The notes: generated by a model from the sequence alone, not told the origin. A stretch of DNA of 64,000 nucleotides from Methylobacterium bullatum (GCA_902712845.1 LR743504.1:4314001-4378000), one strand, 5' to 3'. Positions 17,327 to 25,443 are shown, counted from the first letter of the stretch. Program-made: numbers and translations.

Positions 17327-17707
17327 TCAACCGTCGATGACGCTCACATGCGCGGCCACGACCTTCCAGCCGTCGGCGAAGCGGATCCAGGTCTGGCTCT
17401 GCCGGCCGACCTTGCCGGGTGATCCGTCGCGGCGGAACAGGGTCATCGCCACGGCCGTATCCCGCCCATAGGCCGTGATCACCGTATCGGACAGGGTGCG
17501 TTCCAGCCCGGCCGGTGAGCGCGCGCGGCGGAAGGCGCGGATCGCGTCCATGCCGTAGAGATTCTCGCCCCCGCCATAGCGGATGGTGCGGGGATCGTCG
17601 TGGAACAGGGCTTCCAGCACCGCCACGTCGTTGCCGGTGAGCGCCGCCTCGTAGGCCGCGAAGGCGGCCTCGACCTCGGCGATCACGTCGGGTGCGTCGA
17701 TCTCCAT
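17327..17707 (-). CDS. atzH: AtzH-like protein (DUF3225, NTF2-like)
   Basis: A 126-residue NTF2-fold protein starting MEIDAPDVIAEVEAAFAAY. It contains RTIRYGGGENLYGMDAIRAFRRAR, the AtzH/HpxZ signature, and ends QTWIRFADGWKVVAAHVS. In the cyanuric-acid pathway AtzH dehydrates or hydrolyses the small intermediate made by AtzE-type amidases; HpxZ is the oxalurate-pathway relative. It is the last gene of the atzG-atzE-atzH operon, and an alternative GTG (17719) overlaps the atzE stop. The exact substrate is unknown. Confidence 0.8.
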   Translation of the reverse strand: MEIDAPDVIAEVEAAFAAYEAALTGNDVAVLEALFHDDPRTIRYGGGENLYGMDAIRAFRRARSPAGLERTLSDTVITAYGRDTAVAMTLFRRDGSPGKVGRQSQTWIRFADGWKVVAAHVSVIDG

Positions 17708-17715
17708 CTGCTCGC

Positions 17716-19122
17716 TCACAGGATCGCATGCGGCGCGGAGACCACGCCGTCCCGTTCCAGTTGCCGCGCGACCCGCAGCGCCAGATCCTCGCGCCACGGG
17801 GCGGCGATGACCTGGACGCCGAGGGGCAGGCCCTCGTCGAGCCGCACCGGCACCGCCACCACGGGCAGGCCGATGAACGAGATCGGCTGAGTGAAGACGC
17901 CGATATTCGCCCGCACTGGCAGCGTCACCCCGTCGAGTTCGAAGGTGACCTGGCCCGATCTCGGAGCCCGGCAGGGGGTCGAGGGGGCCAGGATGATGTC
18001 GACCTCACGGAACAGGTCGAGCATGGCCGCCCGGTACCAGCGGCGGAAGCGCTGGGCTCGCTCGACGAAGGGTGCGGGAATCATCGCCCCCGCGATCAGC
18101 CGGTCGCGCACGGCCGGGTCGAAATCGACGGCGCGGGTCCGCAGCCGGTCGAGATGGAGGGCGGCGCCCTCGGCGGCGGTGATGAGATAGGCGGCGGCCC
18201 GCGCCCGTGCGGCTTGCGGAATCTCCACACGGCGCTTGGCGCCCAGGGATGCGGCGAGGGTTTCCACCGCCACGAAGGCCTCGCTATCACCGCCACGCGC
18301 GAAGTATCCGCCCGCCACGGCGATCCGCAGGTCGCCGATGCCGTCATCGAGGCTCGGCATGGCGGGATCGGGGGCGCGGGTGGTCGCCACCGGGTCGTCC
18401 GGATCGGGGCCCTGCATGGCATCGTAGGACAAGGCGAGGTCGGTGACGCTGCGCGCCATGGGACCGAGATGATCGAGGCTGCCGACGAAGGGGAAGCTCC
18501 CCGCCCGCGTCAGCCGGCCGTAGGTGGGCTTCAGGCCGAAGCAGCCGCAGAAGGCGGACGGGACGCGGATCGAGCCGTTGGTGTCCGAGCCGAGGGCCAG
18601 GGGGACGAGGCCCGCGCCGATGGCGCCGCCCGACCCGCCGGACGAGCCGCCGGACATGTGCCCGAGATCGTGCGGATTGCGGGTGGCGCCGTCATGGACG
18701 TTCTCCCCGGTGAAATCATAGGCATACTCGCCCATATTGAGGCCGCCCACGAGGATGGCCCCGGCGGCTTCGAGCCGTCGCACCAGGGCGCCGTCCCGTT
18801 CGGCGGGGGCGAGATCGCGGTTGATCTTCGAGCCCGCCCGCGTCGGCAGGCCCGCGATGTCGATGAGGTTCTTCACCGCGAAGGGCACGCCCGCCAGCGG
18901 CCCGAGCGCCTCCCCGCGGTTCCGCGCCGCATCGACGGCGTCGGCTCTCGTCAGAGCGCGTTCGGGCAGCACGTCGGTGAAGGCGTTGACCGCCGCGTCC
19001 ACCCGCGCGATGCGCGCGAGCACGGCCTCGGTCACCAGACGGGCGCTGATCGCCCCATCCCGGACGGAGACGGCGATGTCGGCCGCGTGCATCGTGCTCG
19101 GATCGGTCATGCTGCCGCTCAC
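17716..19122 (-). CDS. atzE: AtzE family amidohydrolase
   Basis: A 468-residue amidase-signature enzyme with the Ser-cisSer-Lys triad: Lys in FAVKNLIDIAGLPT (~residue 85) and the two Ser in HMSGGSSGGSGGAIGAG with LGSDTNGSIRVPSAF after them. AtzE of Pseudomonas hydrolyses 1-carboxybiuret to 1,3-dicarboxyurea in cyanuric acid breakdown and needs AtzG as partner. The GTG start overlaps the atzG stop; an ATG lies four codons in. The nearby genes give no cyanurate or urea hydrolase, so a related N-carboxy-urea substrate is possible. Confidence 0.85.
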   Translation of the reverse strand: MSGSMTDPSTMHAADIAVSVRDGAISARLVTEAVLARIARVDAAVNAFTDVLPERALTRADAVDAARNRGEALGPLAGVPFAVKNLIDIAGLPTRAGSKINRDLAPAERDGALVRRLEAAGAILVGGLNMGEYAYDFTGENVHDGATRNPHDLGHMSGGSSGGSGGAIGAGLVPLALGSDTNGSIRVPSAFCGCFGLKPTYGRLTRAGSFPFVGSLDHLGPMARSVTDLALSYDAMQGPDPDDPVATTRAPDPAMPSLDDGIGDLRIAVAGGYFARGGDSEAFVAVETLAASLGAKRRVEIPQAARARAAAYLITAAEGAALHLDRLRTRAVDFDPAVRDRLIAGAMIPAPFVERAQRFRRWYRAAMLDLFREVDIILAPSTPCRAPRSGQVTFELDGVTLPVRANIGVFTQPISFIGLPVVAVPVRLDEGLPLGVQVIAAPWREDLALRVARQLERDGVVSAPHAIL

Positions 19123-19325
19123 GCCGCGAAGACCGGAGCCGGCTCCGCCTCGTCGGGCAGGGGAAATCCCGCGACGAGGCCGGCGGCGCCGTGGAGTACG
19201 GTGAGGTTCGCCCCCACCGCCGCGACCCAGGCGGGATCGAGGGGAATGCCCAGGAGGGCAGAGGCGGCGTCGATATAGGCATCGAGCCCACCCGATGCGG
19301 GCTCGGTCTTCGGTATCTCGGCCAT
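19119..19325 (-). CDS. atzG: AtzG-like subunit (DUF4089)
   Basis: A 68-residue helical protein with YIDAASALLGIPLDPAWVAAV and a C-terminal DEAEPAPVF tail, matching the AtzG/DUF4089 pattern. AtzG binds and stabilises the AtzE amidase, like GatC with GatA. It is the first gene of the operon and its stop overlaps the atzE start, as expected for a stoichiometric complex. An AGGAAG site precedes the ATG. Confidence 0.85.
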   Translation of the reverse strand: MAEIPKTEPASGGLDAYIDAASALLGIPLDPAWVAAVGANLTVLHGAAGLVAGFPLPDEAEPAPVFAA

Positions 19326-19344
19326 CGCTTCCTCCTCAAACCCC

Positions 19345-19520
19345 GATCCGGCGGAGCCGCCGCATGTGGAGGAGCAAGGGTCGGGCCGGACCCGGTGACG
19401 ATCTCACGGAAGCACCCCGACGTCATTGGCCTCTATGGTGCCTTCCCCTCGGCGAGGGGAAGCGTCGGCTCGCCCATTCGCCGTTCTGGGGATCGTGAGA
19501 GCGGCCGGAACGGGGCCGCT
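19345..19520 (+). repeat. Dispersed repeat, copy 1
   Basis: This is most of the 390-base space between atzG and the AraC gene. It shares long blocks with 21933-22075 in the same orientation: gatccggcgg, gagcaagggtcgggccggac, tgacga, ggaagcaccccg and gatcgtgagagcgg. No gene is evident in the rest of the gap (19521-19715). Confidence 0.75.
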
Positions 19521-19715
19521 TCAAGGTTCAGGATGTCCGAAAGACTTGCGCTCAGCGCGGACCAGTTTGATGGGCAGCGGCGGCTAAAGGGAGGAAACCG
19601 GGTGCCGAAGGTTGTCTCTGGCGTGATCTTCCCGGATAGGAGTGTGGTCAGCGCGTGCCCAGATCACCGTGCCGCCTGACCACCTCCATCACTCGGAATT
19701 CTGCGTAGATCCGGT

Positions 19716-20714
19716 TCAAGCCAACGGCAGAACCACGCGGAGATCCTGCCCGCGGCCAACATTGTGCCAAGGGGGCTGAAGATAGAATTTATAGCCGCCG
19801 TCCCCATCCGGCAGGAACATCTCGCCCGATCGGGGAAGCCAATCGAGGCTCAGGCTGGCATAGGTCTCCAAGATGGCATGAAACGGCTTCCTGTGCCGCA
19901 TGCTGACGTAGCGGCCGGATCGAAACGCGAGAGGCTGGAGAAGCGAATCCCCCACCGCTAGGCCCCGGTCGACGACCGCGCAATCATGCCGGAACAGGTG
20001 ATCCGGCGTGATCAGCGGCGTGTCGTACGTGATGCCGACCGCCTCGGCACGGTCCGGGTCGATCCCGATCGACGTGATGTAACGGCAAAACTCTGTCCAG
20101 TGCGCCTCGAAGCGCGCGTAAGGCCCGTGAAAGCGCATGGCGAGCAGCGTGGAGGGTTGCCACTCTCCGACGAGTGCCGGTTCGCTGCCGGCAAGTCGGG
20201 CGGGAGAGCGCGGTGGTAGAGCGCGCTGCGCGAACATCCGGTACTGCGAAGGCACGCTACCGAACTGACGCTGGAAGGCGCGCACGAAGGCTTCATGGCT
20301 GGCATAGCCAGCATTCAGCGCGATGCGGGTGATCGGCTCGCCGCTCATCTGGAGATTCATAGCGGCGCGGTCGAGGCGCGTCCGGCGCATGTAGGCGGAG
20401 GGCGTCTCGCCCATCACATGCTGGAATAGGCGCTGGAAGTGGAACAGGCTGAGTCCGACATGGCGTGCGATGTCGGACAGGCCGATTTTCTCGGCGGGGG
20501 TGCGCTCGATGAGCCGGATCGCGCGGGCGATCCGGGGTTCATCGAGCATGAGCGGCGGTGGCCGTGTCGGTGTGCTCGGCGCGCGATGCGCGATCCTCGG
20601 ATCACGAGTGAGGAGATCCTGCTCCCACGCGATCTGATCCGCCGGATGCTCCGCCATCGTGCCTCTGCCCGAAACCGAACCGCAAGTTCGATCAAGTCCG
20701 AACTCCTCGTTCAA
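19716..20714 (-). CDS. AraC family regulator with GyrI-like effector domain
   Basis: 332 residues. The double helix-turn-helix is near the N-terminus (~57-160), with IGLSDIARHVGLSLFHFQRLF and ITRIALNAGYASHEAFVRAFQ. A C-terminal GyrI/SbmC-type small-molecule-binding domain follows (~180-332). This Rob-like order is typical of regulators that answer to drugs or amphipathic compounds. It diverges from the outer-membrane protein gene, a likely target. An alternative Met lies at residue 20. Confidence 0.88.
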   Translation of the reverse strand: MNEEFGLDRTCGSVSGRGTMAEHPADQIAWEQDLLTRDPRIAHRAPSTPTRPPPLMLDEPRIARAIRLIERTPAEKIGLSDIARHVGLSLFHFQRLFQHVMGETPSAYMRRTRLDRAAMNLQMSGEPITRIALNAGYASHEAFVRAFQRQFGSVPSQYRMFAQRALPPRSPARLAGSEPALVGEWQPSTLLAMRFHGPYARFEAHWTEFCRYITSIGIDPDRAEAVGITYDTPLITPDHLFRHDCAVVDRGLAVGDSLLQPLAFRSGRYVSMRHRKPFHAILETYASLSLDWLPRSGEMFLPDGDGGYKFYLQPPWHNVGRGQDLRVVLPLA

Positions 20715-20800
20715 GCTAGACCATAAATCTCACGGCGGTGCCGGACAAGTTTTGCCCGGACCTTAGACCGTCCAGAGTGCAAAGACCTGCGGAGATAGAC

Positions 20801-21538
20801 ATGAAGCGCGTTCTACTCGGAACCGTAACCCTTCTGGCGCTAATGCCGAGGGCGTGGGCTGCGGATGTGCCGGTGCGCTCGCCGCAACTCCTATCGCAGC
20901 CGACCCCGACCTTCACGTGGACCGGCCTGTACATCGGCGTGAACGCCAGCGGGGTTGTCGATGGCGACTTCCGGGCATCCACGCTCCCGCCGCTGCCGTC
21001 AGCTACGGGCCGGCTCTCGGCTGCCGGCTACGTGGCCGGCGGCACCGTCGGCTACAACTATCAGCCCATGCCGGGATACGGCTTGGTTGTCGGCATCGAA
21101 GGCGACGCCGGTTACGCCGACATCCACAATCAGGCGCGTGTCATCATCCCCTCACTGGGGGCAGCCAGCCTTGGCGTGCAGACCGACACGTACTTCGCCA
21201 CTGTGCGCGGGCGTTTCGGCTACGCATGGGGACCGTTGCTGGCCTATGCGACGGGAGGGTGGGCGTTCACGCAGATCGGCGCAGACGCCAGCGCCGTGAT
21301 CCCGGCCTTTGCCCTCGCCGGCACATTCGCGCGGACCAGCGCATTCGACGGTTACACGGTCGGCGCCGGCCTCGAGTTCGCAATCTCACCGAACGTCTCG
21401 CTAAAAGGCGAGTATTTGTATGCTGATTTTGACAAGCGTTTTGCGGTAATCCCAGGGCAATCCATTGCAAATGTTAAGTCTGGTCTAAATATAAACCAAC
21501 TAAAAATCGGAATTAATTACCGCTTCGATGTGTTCTGA
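20801..21538 (+). CDS. Outer-membrane beta-barrel protein (Omp25/Omp31-like)
   Basis: 245 residues. A signal peptide (MKRVLLGTVTLLALMPRAWA, cut before ADV) is followed by TFTWTGLYIGVNASG, the usual start of alphaproteobacterial OmpA-like beta-barrels. Alternating aromatic/glycine strands end in the C-terminal Phe of INYRFDVF, as required for barrel assembly. The ATG has GGAG nine bases upstream. Codon use drifts to AT-ending codons in the last ~40 residues, merging into AT-rich DNA downstream. Confidence 0.88.
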   Translation: MKRVLLGTVTLLALMPRAWAADVPVRSPQLLSQPTPTFTWTGLYIGVNASGVVDGDFRASTLPPLPSATGRLSAAGYVAGGTVGYNYQPMPGYGLVVGIEGDAGYADIHNQARVIIPSLGAASLGVQTDTYFATVRGRFGYAWGPLLAYATGGWAFTQIGADASAVIPAFALAGTFARTSAFDGYTVGAGLEFAISPNVSLKGEYLYADFDKRFAVIPGQSIANVKSGLNINQLKIGINYRFDVF

Positions 21539-21608
21539 TGTCGTTAATCGATCTTGATCATTAGTATCTGATGATTATGACAATAAAATTTTATATAATG
21601 GCTTGGCG

Positions 21609-21767
21609 GTGGAGCTAACGATCGCGGCATTCGCGAGGCTGGTTGCTTTAGCAATAATATTTTCTGTATGTATAATCTACGTATCGAATGGTGTTGAGAC
21701 TGTATTCGTCATCAGCTTCGTCCTATCGCTGTTGTCCTGGCTGGGGATTATGGAAGCATTTGCCTAA
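21609..21767 (+). CDS. Small two-span membrane protein, hypothetical
   Basis: A 52-residue frame from a GTG (or a TTG at 21603) reads VELTIAAFARLVALAIIFSV, then CIIYVSNGVETVFVISF, and ends LSWLGIMEAFA. It has two hydrophobic helices joined by a short polar turn. No strong ribosome site is visible and no ATG is in frame. The region is clearly more AT-rich than its surroundings. It could be a real small membrane protein or a remnant. Confidence 0.4.
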   Translation: MELTIAAFARLVALAIIFSVCIIYVSNGVETVFVISFVLSLLSWLGIMEAFA

Positions 21768-21932
21768 GCAACCGCGGCGATGGTGTTCCTGGCGGCGGTT
21801 GCGTGGGCAGCGATGCCGGTATCGGTCAAGGGTATCCTGGCCGAGCATTCCGAACGGGCGATCGCGGATATCTAGCGGGAAATGAAGTCGCGATAGAGAT
21901 TGCTGATCGTATCGGGAAGGCAAACGCAGTCT

Positions 21933-22075
21933 GATCCGGCGGAACCGTCGTATCCCGGGGAGCAAGGGTCGGGCCGGACCCTGTGACGAACTCATGGAAG
22001 CACCCCGGGCGTCACGGCCCTTTGTAGGAGGTCGAGCGTCCGCCGTCCGGAGATCGTGAGAGCGGGCGAAACGGG
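21933..22075 (+). repeat. Dispersed repeat, copy 2
   Basis: The direct, diverged counterpart of 19345-19520: gatccggcggaaccg, gagcaagggtcgggccggac and catggaagcaccccggg are shared, and agatcgtgagagcgg lies near the end. Together the copies bracket araC, the barrel protein and the AT-rich patch. The remaining gap (21768-21932, 22076-22140) shows no gene. Confidence 0.75.
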
Positions 22076-22140
22076 TCCGTCGGACCCGATGGCATCCGAT
22101 CCTCACCATCGTTCCGGATGATGTCGAACTCGGCTCTTGC

Positions 22141-22185
22141 CTTATATGCACTGTGCATCTAACTAAGATGCAGAACGCATATAAG
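22141..22185. promoter_or_regulatory. 45-bp palindrome upstream of the NrtR-like operon
   Basis: Outer arms CTTATATGC (22141-22149) and GCATATAAG (22177-22185) are perfect complements. Inner arms TGCATCT (22154-22160) and AGATGCA (22166-22172) flank the centre AACTA. The nested symmetry suits a pair of dimers or one large operator. It ends 9 bases before the GTG of the regulator, so it is the likely autoregulatory site and the reason translation does not start further upstream. Confidence 0.7.
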
Positions 22186-22194
22186 GTTTGCCCC

Positions 22195-22920
22195 GTGACC
22201 GAAACCGAATTCCTGGCCGAGTACGATCCCGCCGCCTACGAGCGCCCTGCCCTCGCCGTCGATCTCGTCCTGCTGGGCTTGCGCGAGGGCCGCCCGGCGG
22301 CGCTGCTGCTGAAACGCGAACAGCACCCGCATGCCGGCCGCTGGGCGCTGCCCGGCGGCTTCGTGGGGATCGACCAGACCCTCGATGCGGCCGCCCTCCA
22401 TGTCCTGCATGAGAAGGCGGGGATAACCGGGGTGCATCTGGAGCAGCTCTACACGTTCGGCGCGCTCGCCCGCGATCCGCGCATGCGGATCGTCAGCGTG
22501 GCCTATCTCGCCCTCCTGCCGGAGGCGGCCCTCGCCGAGGCGCTGGAGCGCGCACCCTCCCTCGTGGCGGCCACGATCGAAGTGCCCTGGTCGGGCGAGG
22601 CGGGCGGAGACGTGGTGGCACTGTCGCCCAAGGGGGAGGTTCTGCCCCTCGCCTTCGACCATGCCGACATCCTGGCGATGGCCATGCTGCGCCTGCGCGG
22701 AAAGCTCGATTATTCGGATGTCGGCTTTGCCTTCCTGCCCGAACATTTCACCCTGCGACAGCTGCAGGACGTGCACGAGGCGGTTCTCGGCTCCACGCTC
22801 AACAAGCCGGCCTTCCGACGCCGGATGCTCGACCGGGGCTGGCTGGCGCCGACCGGAGCGCGCGAGGCCGGAACGTCGTTTCGCCCCGCCGAACTCTACC
22901 GATTTCAACCGTCCCGCTGA
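22195..22920 (+). CDS. nrtR: NrtR-like Nudix transcriptional regulator
   Basis: 241 residues. An N-terminal Nudix-fold domain (~20-140, ALAVDLVLLGLREGRPAALLL, GRWALPGGFVGIDQTLDAAA) is followed by a C-terminal winged helix (~165-235, FTLRQLQDVHEAVLGSTLNK). The Nudix box is degenerate: the catalytic REXXEE is replaced by HVLHEKAG, so it should bind but not hydrolyse an ADP-ribose-like ligand. This is the NrtR family, which represses NAD-metabolism genes. It leads an operon with SPFH and NAD-kinase-like genes. Confidence 0.85.
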   Translation: MTETEFLAEYDPAAYERPALAVDLVLLGLREGRPAALLLKREQHPHAGRWALPGGFVGIDQTLDAAALHVLHEKAGITGVHLEQLYTFGALARDPRMRIVSVAYLALLPEAALAEALERAPSLVAATIEVPWSGEAGGDVVALSPKGEVLPLAFDHADILAMAMLRLRGKLDYSDVGFAFLPEHFTLRQLQDVHEAVLGSTLNKPAFRRRMLDRGWLAPTGAREAGTSFRPAELYRFQPSR

Positions 22921-22937
22921 CCCGACAGGAGGTTTCC

Positions 22938-23921
22938 ATGGCGTCGATCCGCAACATCGGCCTGATCGCGCAATTGCGGAGCGAGGCGAGCAGCCACGTC
23001 ATCCGCTATCGCAAGGGACGCATCCGCCAGAGCGGCCGGGGCCTCGTCTTCTGGTTCCGCCCGGAGACGTCGAGCATCGCCGAGATGCCCATGGACGACC
23101 GCGAGATGACGCTGTTCGTCCGTGGCCGCAGCCAGGATTTCCAGGCCGTCGCCGTGCAGGGGACGATCGGTTGGCACGTGGTCGATCCGGAACGTCTGGC
23201 CAGCCGTATCGATTTCTCCATCGACCTTCGCACCGGCAAGCTCCAGGGCGAGCCGATCGAGAAGATCGAGGCGCGCATGGCCGGCATCGCCAGTCAGGCG
23301 GTGCTGCAATATCTCGGCGGTAAGCCGGTGCGAACGATCCTCGATGCCGGCCCCGAACCCCTTCGCGGGGGGCTGGAGGCCGTATTGGCGGCGGACCAGT
23401 CCCTGGCCGAGATCGGCGTGGCCGCCGTGTCGGTGCGGCTCACCAACCTCGCACCCACGAGCGAACTCGAACGCGCGTTGCAGACGCCGACCTTCGAGGC
23501 GCTGCAGCAGAAGGCCGACGAGGCCACCTTCTCCCGTCGCGCCCTCGCCGTGGAGAAGGAGCGCGCCATCGCCGAGAACGAGCTCGCCACGCGCACGGAA
23601 CTGGCGCGTCGGGAAAAGCTCCTCATCTCCGAGGAGGCGGAGAACGCGCGAAGTCGCGCCGCCGGTCTCGCCGAGGCGCAGGGCGTCGAGGCGACGGCGG
23701 AAGCGGAGCGCATCCGCCTCGTCGAGGGGGCCAGGGTCCTGGCAGAGGCGCAGCGCGTCGCGATCTACCGCGACCTGCCGCCCGCGATCCTCCTCGGCCT
23801 CGCCGCGCAGGAGCTGGCGGGCAAGCTCGACACGATCGAGCATGTCAGCGTGACGCCCGATCTCCTCGCTGCCGTGATGGGTGAGTTCCACAAGGCCCGT
23901 CCCATGGTGGGAGCGCGATAG
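22938..23921 (+). CDS. SPFH/band-7 domain protein
   Basis: 327 residues. It has a band-7 fold (~20-190) with GRGLVFWFRPETSSIAEMPMD and a long charged coiled coil after it (~195-275, ALAVEKERAIAENELATRTE, AEAERIRLVEGARVLAEAQR). SPFH proteins oligomerise on membranes and scaffold or protect other proteins. No clear N-terminal transmembrane helix is seen, so membrane attachment would be peripheral or via a partner. It starts 17 bases after nrtR behind AGGAGG and is followed 2 bases later by the NAD-kinase-like gene, implying one functional unit. Confidence 0.88.
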   Translation: MASIRNIGLIAQLRSEASSHVIRYRKGRIRQSGRGLVFWFRPETSSIAEMPMDDREMTLFVRGRSQDFQAVAVQGTIGWHVVDPERLASRIDFSIDLRTGKLQGEPIEKIEARMAGIASQAVLQYLGGKPVRTILDAGPEPLRGGLEAVLAADQSLAEIGVAAVSVRLTNLAPTSELERALQTPTFEALQQKADEATFSRRALAVEKERAIAENELATRTELARREKLLISEEAENARSRAAGLAEAQGVEATAEAERIRLVEGARVLAEAQRVAIYRDLPPAILLGLAAQELAGKLDTIEHVSVTPDLLAAVMGEFHKARPMVGAR

Positions 23922-23923
23922 GC

Positions 23924-24817
23924 ATGGCCGCCCTCACCCACCGCGCGGTCTTCGTCATCCGCGAGACGGATTACGAGGCGCTGATCGCCCGGCACGCGAC
24001 GAACGGGCAGGCGCGGTTCTTCCTCGAGAGCCGTGGGCAGAAACTCGAGGACGTCCTGGAGCGGCACGAACGGTTCCACGCCGTGCTCGCGCGGGCACGG
24101 GCCTCGGTCCCTGGCGAGTGGCGCCAGGCCCTGGTGCGGCGTGCGGACCTCGACCGCTTCTTGTTCGCCGCGGACGACGTCGTCGTCGCCGTGGGCCAGG
24201 ACGGGCTGGTGGCCAACGTCGCCAAGTATCTCGGCGCGCAGCCGGTGATCGGCGTCAACCCGGCGCCCGACCTCTATGACGGGATCCTCGTCCGGGTCGC
24301 CGTCGAGCGGCTCGGGCAGGTGCTCACCGCGAGCGTCAACGGCGCGGCGCAGGTGGAGCGGCGCACCATGGTCAAGGCCGTGCTCGACCATGGCGAGACG
24401 CTGTTCGCGTTGAACGAGATCTTCGTCGGGCACCGCAGCCACCAATCCGCGCGCTACCGGGTCGAGGCGGGCGGCGAGGCGGAGGATCAATCCTCCAGCG
24501 GGCTCATCGTCGCCTCCGGTACGGGGGTGACCGGCTGGGCGCGGTCGATCGCCGAGGCGACGCATCTCGCCCTCCCCCTCGGCACAGAGGAGGCGGCGGT
24601 GGGCTACTGGGTGCGCGAGCCGTTCCCGAGCGTCACCAGCGGCACGCGGCTGCGCGCGGGGAAGCTGACCGATGCCGGGCTCGTCGTCACCTCACGGATG
24701 AACGACGGCGGCGTCGTCTTCGCCGACGGCATCGAGCAGGATTTCCTGGCCTTCGAATGGGGCCGCCAGGTCAGGCTCTCGCCGGCGGATCGCACGCTCA
24801 ATCTGGCGGTGGCCTAA
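23924..24817 (+). CDS. NAD-kinase-like protein
   Basis: 297 residues with the layout of ATP-NAD kinases. VVVAVGQDGLVANVAKYLG stands where the GGDGT loop should be (residues 91-94 GQDG). FALNEIFVGHRSHQSARY is the NE motif (164-165), and SSGLIVASGTGVTGW is the third conserved block. The second Gly and the Thr of GGDGT are missing, so catalysis may be altered or lost. It differs from housekeeping NadK by a long N-terminal helical part. It is the third gene of the NrtR-SPFH operon, tying the operon to NAD(P). Confidence 0.78.
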   Translation: MAALTHRAVFVIRETDYEALIARHATNGQARFFLESRGQKLEDVLERHERFHAVLARARASVPGEWRQALVRRADLDRFLFAADDVVVAVGQDGLVANVAKYLGAQPVIGVNPAPDLYDGILVRVAVERLGQVLTASVNGAAQVERRTMVKAVLDHGETLFALNEIFVGHRSHQSARYRVEAGGEAEDQSSSGLIVASGTGVTGWARSIAEATHLALPLGTEEAAVGYWVREPFPSVTSGTRLRAGKLTDAGLVVTSRMNDGGVVFADGIEQDFLAFEWGRQVRLSPADRTLNLAVA

Positions 24818-24898
24818 CCACCTTCGCCGGCAAGCTCGTCGCATCCGCCTTGGCCCTTCATCGGGGAAAGACGGGTCTTTCCTCGTCGTCGTCTGGTG

Positions 24899-25189
24899 TC
24901 ACGCAGCCGATGGAAGGTCGCGTGCGGCCTTGCGCAAGACGTCGTTCATGCGGGTCTGCCAGCCGGAGCCAGTTGCCTTGAAGGCCTCCACGATCTCGGG
25001 ATCGAGCCGGATCGTCACCGGCACCTTGGGGTTCGCGGCGACAGGCCGGCCCCTGGCGCCCTTGCGCACCGACGTGATGGCCGCGAACTCGTCGGCGGTC
25101 AGAACCTCGCGCGCGGGGCGCATCTCCGAAAGCTCCGCATCGGTCAGGGCCGGGGCGTCGTCATTGGTCAGGTTTGGCTTGCGAGCCAT
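24899..25189 (-). CDS. brnA: BrnA antitoxin
   Basis: A 96-residue protein. Its C-terminal ribbon-helix-helix reads VPVTIRLDPEIVEAFKATG, then GWQTRMNDVLRKAA, the BrnA/CopG pattern. BrnA neutralises BrnT and represses the operon through this domain. It overlaps the 3' end of brnT by 22 bases in the usual toxin-first order. Confidence 0.9.
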   Translation of the reverse strand: MARKPNLTNDDAPALTDAELSEMRPAREVLTADEFAAITSVRKGARGRPVAANPKVPVTIRLDPEIVEAFKATGSGWQTRMNDVLRKAARDLPSAA

Positions 25190-25440
25190 AGCGCACGCTC
25201 CTTACGGTTGGCCGGGCGAAGGGAGATCACCCTGAAGCCATCGGCAGTCGGGGTGAATACGAGCATCACGGTGCGGTTGCCGATCTTGCCGATGCCCTGG
25301 AAGCGGCGCTTGGGATAGGCGAACCGCGTATCCTGCCGGATCACCGACGTCTCAAAGACGAAGCCTTCCGCAACGTCGAACGGAAGGCCGCGCTCCTCGG
25401 CGTTTGTCTCGCTCTTGGCGGGATCGAGGGTGATCGGCAT
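25168..25440 (-). CDS. brnT: BrnT toxin
   Basis: A 90-residue RelE-like ribonuclease toxin. It has LDPAKSETNAEERGLPFDVA, the FVFETSVI strand and the C-terminal FRVISLRPANRKERALW segment with the Arg residues used for RNA cleavage. BrnT inhibits translation under stress. It is the first gene of the brnT-brnA operon, with a palindromic operator directly upstream. The pair lies beside a tRNA gene, a common place for mobile toxin-antitoxin modules. Confidence 0.9.
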   Translation of the reverse strand: MPITLDPAKSETNAEERGLPFDVAEGFVFETSVIRQDTRFAYPKRRFQGIGKIGNRTVMLVFTPTADGFRVISLRPANRKERALWLASQT

Positions 25441-25443
25441 GGA

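Noticed and set aside
15120..17729. 869-residue minus-strand frame spanning the IS and its flanks
   Set aside because: It crosses the IS boundaries and overlaps the transposase in another frame; chance open frame.
18527..18725. Possible second gene inside atzE
   Set aside because: Alternative-frame Ser/Arg-rich sequence within the conserved amidase signature region.
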